Below are positions 5,999 to 9,941 of a DNA stretch of 9,941 nucleotides, one piece after another. The stretch covers positions 1 through 9,941 of the forward strand of contig CACYBG010000044.1 of NCBI GenBank assembly GCA_902772605.1, read 5' to 3'. The notes beneath the pieces were generated by a model. The model saw nothing but the letters and a program-made list of their open reading frames with translations. It was not told the DNA's origin and did no database searches. How positions within the stretch are numbered: the stretch's first letter is position 1; the number at the start of each line of letters is the position of its first letter. The position numbers and the translations under genes are program-made. The DNA comes from an uncultured Spirochaetaceae bacterium. GTDB taxonomy: Bacteria > Spirochaetota > Spirochaetia > Treponematales > Treponemataceae.

Positions 5999-7573
5999 AT
6001 GGCAAAGAAAAAAAAGCAGAAACCAGATTTCTCAAAACCGAAACCGATAAAAGTGCCGGAAGAAATGCAGGATGAACTTTCGGACGAAAATGAAAATCAA
6101 GCCGATGATTCTGAAAACGAAAATCAAAATGATGAAGAAAGCTCGGGAGATTCCGAAACAATTGAAAGCCAGAGGAAAAATCCGAACGAAAAATTTTTCC
6201 CGGACCAGATTTATTTCAATCTACCGCTGATTGTCATCGCAGGACGACCGAACGTCGGAAAATCGACTTTATTCAATGCCCTGACCCACACCAAGCGAGC
6301 AATCACCGACCCTACTCCTGGCGTTACAAGGGACCCTGTTGAAGGAACATGCTTTCTTGCAGGAAAACCCGTGCACCTCATGGACACAGGCGGATACAAA
6401 CTGACGCGCGACCTGACCAGCCGTGAAAGCGAGATGGATGAACTGGTCGTTGAAAAAACCGTCTCGATGTTCGGAAAGGCCGACCGAATCCTGCTTCTTT
6501 TGGATGCAACCGAAATGACCGCTGAAGACCACGAGCTGATTTCAAAACTCAGACCGTACGGAGACAAACTCATAGTTGCCGTCAACAAGACTGAAGGCGG
6601 AAAAAACGAAGCGCTTGCATACAATTACATGCAGTTCGGATTTAAAAACCTGATTCTGATTTCCGCATCACACGGAGACAACCTGAATCTGCTTCAGGAA
6701 GAAATGGTCAAGGGCCTGGATTTTTCACGCGTCACGCCAGGTTCAGAAACGGACCGACCGATAAGGATTGCAATACTCGGAAAACCGAACACCGGAAAAT
6801 CAACGCTGAGCAACGCACTTACGCACACGAACGCAAGCATAGTCAGCGATTATGCAGGAACGACCCGCGATGTCGTCGAAGGAAGCTTCAGATACAACGG
6901 ACACGACATACAGATTCTTGATACTGCCGGAATCCGCAAAAAATCAAAGGTCAAGGAAAACGTCGAATACTATTCAGTCAACCGTTCAATAAAGACGCTG
7001 GATGAATGCGACATAATGTTCCTGATGATTGATGCAAAGGAAGGATTGACTGAACAGGACAAGAAGATTGCCTCGCTTGCATACGAAAGGGGTCGCGGAA
7101 TAATCTTCGTACTCAACAAATGGGATACGATGGAAGATAAAAGTTCCAAGGCTGAAAGGGCTGCATTCGATTACATACGCACGATGTTCGGTCAGATGCA
7201 ATGGGCGCCCATCGTTACCCTGAGTGCAAAAAATGCTGACGGAATCAAAAACCTGATGAACACTGCGTTGACACTGTTCGAACAGTTGACGCGCAAAGTC
7301 GGAACGTCGTCATTGAACCTTGCACTCAACGATTGGCTCGACCGATATCCGCCGCCAGCAACCAAGGCCATCCATTTCAAGGTACGCTACATAACGCAGA
7401 CCAGCGTAAATCCGGTGAATTTCGTGATTTTCGCAACAAGTCCTGAAAACGTACCTCAGACCTATCTGACTTACCTGAAAAACCGAGTCCGCGAAGATTT
7501 GGGATTCACGCAGATTCCGGTGCAGATTGATTTGAAGGCAAGCAGAAAAAAATGGCAGGACCGCGAAAAATAA
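5999..7573 (+). CDS. der: Ribosome assembly GTPase Der (EngA)
   Basis: Der is the tandem-G-domain GTPase needed for late 50S subunit assembly. G domain 1: P-loop GRPNVGKST (82-90), PTPGVTRD (105-112), DTGG (129-132), NKTE (196-199). G domain 2: GKPNTGKST (261-269), DYAGTTRD (284-291), DTAG (308-311), NKWD (373-376). A C-terminal KH-like domain spans about 437-512. The first NKxD motif has Glu in place of Asp, which some Der proteins tolerate. An N-terminal extension of about 75 residues, lysine-rich to residue 18 and then strongly acidic and Asn-rich, precedes the first G domain and makes the protein longer (524) than the usual 435-490. The start is supported by AAAGGA (5987-5992), six bases before the ATG. 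The 92 bases after ptsI contain only a weak -35/-10 pair (TTTAAG, TATGAC), so co-transcription with ptsI is possible. Confidence 0.95.
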   Translation: MAKKKKQKPDFSKPKPIKVPEEMQDELSDENENQADDSENENQNDEESSGDSETIESQRKNPNEKFFPDQIYFNLPLIVIAGRPNVGKSTLFNALTHTKRAITDPTPGVTRDPVEGTCFLAGKPVHLMDTGGYKLTRDLTSRESEMDELVVEKTVSMFGKADRILLLLDATEMTAEDHELISKLRPYGDKLIVAVNKTEGGKNEALAYNYMQFGFKNLILISASHGDNLNLLQEEMVKGLDFSRVTPGSETDRPIRIAILGKPNTGKSTLSNALTHTNASIVSDYAGTTRDVVEGSFRYNGHDIQILDTAGIRKKSKVKENVEYYSVNRSIKTLDECDIMFLMIDAKEGLTEQDKKIASLAYERGRGIIFVLNKWDTMEDKSSKAERAAFDYIRTMFGQMQWAPIVTLSAKNADGIKNLMNTALTLFEQLTRKVGTSSLNLALNDWLDRYPPPATKAIHFKVRYITQTSVNPVNFVIFATSPENVPQTYLTYLKNRVREDLGFTQIPVQIDLKASRKKWQDREK

Positions 7574-7707
7574 TTCTTGACGGAAAAACCGACATCGAAA
7601 GTGGAGATATCGACCGAAATGAAATCACTCATGCCTCGTCATCAGGAAGAGGCCGTTCAGTCGATTCTCCGCAAATTTGAATTTTAAACGGTATGTAAGG
7701 AATCGAA
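7574..7707 (+). other. der/rsm22 spacer with short open frames
   Basis: Two short frames cross this 134-base gap. One begins at ATG 7552, overlapping the end of der in another frame, and encodes 42 residues (MAGPRKIILDGKTDIE...) to TGA 7678-7680. The other begins at ATG 7619, in frame with der after its stop, and encodes 22 residues (MKSLMPRHQEEAVQSILRKF...) to TAA 7685-7687. Both use codons similar to those of the neighbours, and neither has a well-placed ribosome site. They may be chance, a real micropeptide, or a small gene split by a frameshift near 7620. No terminator or promoter is seen, so the downstream gene is probably read from upstream. Confidence 0.25.
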
Positions 7708-9099
7708 ATGAAAAAGCAGGAACAGAATCAGCCGTCAACCTGGTACGAAAAAAAATCCGGACGGAAGTTTTCAGAATCAGGGACCAGCGCAAAAAACAAA
7801 TCCGCAGCAAGGGATGAAAAAATCAATCCGTCGAACAAAACAAAAAACGAGTTCAAAAAAAATCCCCATGCCGATTCCCACTCTGAACGCAGGAAAAACG
7901 GACAAAAATCAACAGAAAGAAAAAAAATCGGAAATGCGGCTGTCGTCACGGAATTGGACAGGCTTTTGGATTTATCTTCGGTTCCAAGCGACGGAAAAAA
8001 AATACTCGCCAACTTTCAAAAGATAATCAACTCGACCCATCCCCTGAATTCAAAGCAGAGGGCGCAGCTTTCCGAACAGATTCGCGAATTAAGCCACGGT
8101 CTTACCGATCAAAGGGGAGAACGCAGATTGGGTTACATGAATCAGCCTGCGACACTTTCCGCTTACGTCCATTATTTCCTCTGGTGGAACCTTGTCCGAC
8201 TGACCAGACTTTTTTCAAACCTCCCCGCCGATTTTCTAAACCTTACGGAAAAAGACGTTTGCCTCGACATCGGGAGCGGACCTTTGACCGTACCGCTTGC
8301 ACTTTACATTTCCAGACCTGAACTCAGGAGCAGAAAATTAAAGTGGTACTGCATGGACATTTCGTCACAGTCACTGTCAATCGGCGAAAACCTGATGATG
8401 ACCATTTCTGCTGATCTCGGCGGTGAGATGTGGGACATCATAAGGGTCAAGGGAAATTTCGGAACCGAAATAAAGGAAAAGGCAAGCTTCGTTTCCTGTG
8501 CAAACGTATTCAACGAAATAATCGAAGACAGACAGATGCCTCCGGATTATCAGGCAAAAAAATGCACCGACAGCATACTCCCGTACATGGACTTGAAATC
8601 GGAAAATGCAAGGGTACTTTTAGTCGAACCGGGCATACCGAGTTCCGCAAGACTTCTAAGCCTGATGAGGGACTCTTTCATGCGCAAGGATTTCCATCCC
8701 GCTTCTCCATGCACACATTCAGCAGAATGTCCGATGGATGGAAAAAGGGGTGGAAAATGGTGCAACTTTGCATTCTCTACCGAAGACGCTCCGACCGAAC
8801 TGAAAAAGATTTCCGAAAAAGCATATCTTCCGAAAGAACGCGCGGTACTTTCATTCATGGCCCTGCAAAAATCAAAGCCGAAAGAAAGCGATCCGTCAAA
8901 ATTGATTTTCAGAATCGGAAGCGACCCAATCAGGCTGCCGGGAAACAGAACGGGATACTATGCGTGCTCACGTTTCGGGCTTCTTTTGGTCGTCACAGAT
9001 TCAAATCTTTTTTACGGAGACTGTCTCTGCATCGACGTTCCAAAAAAAGAGCCGCCGCTTGATGAAAAATCAGGAGCACACATTCTGAACCTCGATTAA
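7708..9099 (+). CDS. Rsm22/METTL17-family ribosomal small-subunit protein (methyltransferase fold)
   Basis: Residues 1-75 are a basic, low-complexity Lys/Asn/Ser/Glu-rich tail. The methyltransferase-like domain starts near 140 (LGYMNQPATLSAYVHYFLWW): SAM motif I CLDIGSGPLTVPLAL (185-199), an acidic residue Asp217 at the second strand (YCMDIS), and CANVFNEI (264-271). After the strand ARVLLVEPG (301-309) comes a cysteine cluster: Cys335, Cys341 (CX5C in PCTHSAEC), Cys352 (WCNF) and Cys420 (YACSRFG). Human METTL17 has the same CX5C...C...C layout and binds a [4Fe-4S] cluster there; by analogy this protein probably does as well. Rsm22 proteins act in small ribosomal subunit assembly, and methylation activity is uncertain. 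The start is fixed by AAGGA (7697-7701), six bases before the ATG. It follows der, another ribosome-assembly gene, on the same strand. The stop lies 14 bases from the convergent gene. Confidence 0.85.
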   Translation: MKKQEQNQPSTWYEKKSGRKFSESGTSAKNKSAARDEKINPSNKTKNEFKKNPHADSHSERRKNGQKSTERKKIGNAAVVTELDRLLDLSSVPSDGKKILANFQKIINSTHPLNSKQRAQLSEQIRELSHGLTDQRGERRLGYMNQPATLSAYVHYFLWWNLVRLTRLFSNLPADFLNLTEKDVCLDIGSGPLTVPLALYISRPELRSRKLKWYCMDISSQSLSIGENLMMTISADLGGEMWDIIRVKGNFGTEIKEKASFVSCANVFNEIIEDRQMPPDYQAKKCTDSILPYMDLKSENARVLLVEPGIPSSARLLSLMRDSFMRKDFHPASPCTHSAECPMDGKRGGKWCNFAFSTEDAPTELKKISEKAYLPKERAVLSFMALQKSKPKESDPSKLIFRIGSDPIRLPGNRTGYYACSRFGLLLVVTDSNLFYGDCLCIDVPKKEPPLDEKSGAHILNLD

Positions 9100-9113
9100 C
9101 GCATCATTATTAT

Positions 9114-9941
9114 TTAAAACCTGACCCTGCAGAAAATCGGAAGATGGTCTGAATATCCGGAAGAATTCCAAATCTGAAATTTTTCCGGAACGAAAGTCTC
9201 CTGATTGCACCAGGGTCCATCGGTCAGCGGATGAAAATCGATTATTTCTGCGGGACCAGCAGTAAAGAAATTATCTATCCGGCTCCATTCATCCCTGAAA
9301 TAATAGCTTCCAGGTTCAACAGGATTTTGTCCCGCATCGAACCAGGGACTTTTTACCGTTACACCACTTTCACAATCTTCCGTCGCCCGTTCACGAAGGA
9401 TTATTTCATTTTTCTTTCCCGTATTTTTAAATCCGTTAATGTCGCGATTAAAATCCCCCGAAACCAAAACCGGAAGATGATTTTCACAAAGTTCCATTAT
9501 CCTGTTGCACAGAACGCTTTCCTGCCAGAGCCTCCACAAATCGGTTTCCTCTTCACCGCCGCTCATGCTTTTCCAGTGATTGACCAGGAGTACAAGTTTC
9601 TTTCCGTTTTTACAGACGCTGAGCTGCATCAAGGGACGCATTTTCGGCATGTCACCGCAATTTTTCACATCGAGCGCATGAAGGGTCAGATTTTCCAACG
9701 GATATCTGGAAAGGACTCCGCAACCGATTGAACTTTTTTCATCCTTTGCAAAACACGCGTACCTGTAAATCTTTTTTTGATTCCACTCGCCAGCTAGAAA
9801 ATTTGCAATGTCATAAATCACGCCTTCATTTTCAATTTCTTCCATTATGATTAAATCAGCATCTATTTTCTTTATTGATGAAGCAAGTTTTGTAAGCCTA
9901 TCGGAATATGCTTCTGCACCCCACGATTTGCATGAAATGAA
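9114..9941 (-). CDS. Endonuclease/exonuclease/phosphatase-family protein, N-terminus beyond window
   Basis: The frame is open to the right edge, so the gene is partial: 275 residues are visible and the Met codon at 9845-9843 is internal. Upstream of it the reading (SDRLTKLASSIKKIDADLII) is the normal first helix and strand of this fold. Numbering from the edge, the metal-binding Glu is Glu35 (IIMEEIEN, the family's LQEVEN). Next come GVLSRYPL (75-82), VNHWKSMSGG (120-129), GDFNRD (162-167), SRIDNFF (220-226) and SDHLPIF (264-270), supplying the His, Asp/Asn and Asp-His pairs of the active site. The NHWKS motif is typical of nuclease members, not inositol phosphatases, so a DNA or RNA nuclease is the best guess. 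Any signal peptide would lie outside the window. It is convergent with the Rsm22 gene, and no clear terminator is visible between them. Confidence 0.9.
   Translation of the reverse strand, partial: FISCKSWGAEAYSDRLTKLASSIKKIDADLIIMEEIENEGVIYDIANFLAGEWNQKKIYRYACFAKDEKSSIGCGVLSRYPLENLTLHALDVKNCGDMPKMRPLMQLSVCKNGKKLVLLVNHWKSMSGGEEETDLWRLWQESVLCNRIMELCENHLPVLVSGDFNRDINGFKNTGKKNEIILRERATEDCESGVTVKSPWFDAGQNPVEPGSYYFRDEWSRIDNFFTAGPAEIIDFHPLTDGPWCNQETFVPEKFQIWNSSGYSDHLPIFCRVRF

Noticed and set aside
8430..9062. 210-residue plus-strand frame overlapping the Rsm22-like gene
   Set aside because: It is a shadow in another frame, rich in Arg/Lys/Gly, with no motif, and the overlapped frame carries the SAM motif and four-cysteine cluster.
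9100..9113. Bidirectional terminator between the convergent genes
   Set aside because: The gap is 14 bases and holds no hairpin.
9231..9731. 166-residue plus-strand frame opposite the nuclease gene
   Set aside because: The minus strand carries the full set of EEP motifs; the plus frame has no recognisable features.

Overview
The window looks like chromosomal DNA of a spirochaete, most likely a Treponema. The codon use is moderately AT-rich (GAA, GGA, ATT, TTC and TCA are frequent). It combines a secreted FGE-fold/SPOR protein, an enzyme I gene of the PTS standing alone, and an Rsm22/METTL17-type protein. The genus assignment is inferred from protein character only, with no marker gene. It reads as a housekeeping region with one secreted accessory protein, not a genomic island. 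No CRISPR array, tRNA, rRNA or intact insertion sequence was seen.

Layout. Bases 1-434 hold no conventional gene but contain structure: a 124-base element closed by a long imperfect inverted repeat (137-260), a perfect minus-strand -10 hexamer just outside it (267-272), an AT-rich terminator-like hairpin (28-63), and a plus-strand promoter (304-332) with two tiny overlapping reading frames behind it. Next come a 719-residue exported protein (435-2594; FGE-sulfatase-like domain, SPOR-like domain, unrecognised C-terminal half), a YchJ-type SEC-C zinc-motif protein (2683-3198), and, one base later, an RlmB/TrmH-type rRNA 2'-O-methyltransferase (3200-3976). A 223-base AT-rich spacer leads to ptsI (4200-5906), then der/engA (5999-7573) and an Rsm22-family protein (7708-9099). 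A convergent endonuclease/exonuclease/phosphatase-fold gene (9114-9941, minus) runs off the right edge and lacks its N-terminus.

How the genes fit together. RlmB (50S methylation), Der (50S assembly GTPase) and the Rsm22-like protein (small-subunit assembly) make a loose ribosome-biogenesis theme; the SEC-C protein is tightly coupled to RlmB and may belong to it. PtsI starts the PTS phosphorelay, but neither ptsH nor a permease gene is in view. The first protein is probably periplasmic.

Points worth a second look: (a) the 5' intergenic element, which can be read as a small minus-strand transcription unit; (b) the promoters of the SEC-C gene and ptsI, both 17-bp-spaced with extended -10 and placed so that transcription would begin at or within a few bases of the start codon, implying leaderless or nearly leaderless mRNAs; (c) the FGE-like domain that keeps only one of the two catalytic cysteines; (d) four conserved cysteines in the Rsm22-like protein that match the iron-sulfur ligands of METTL17.
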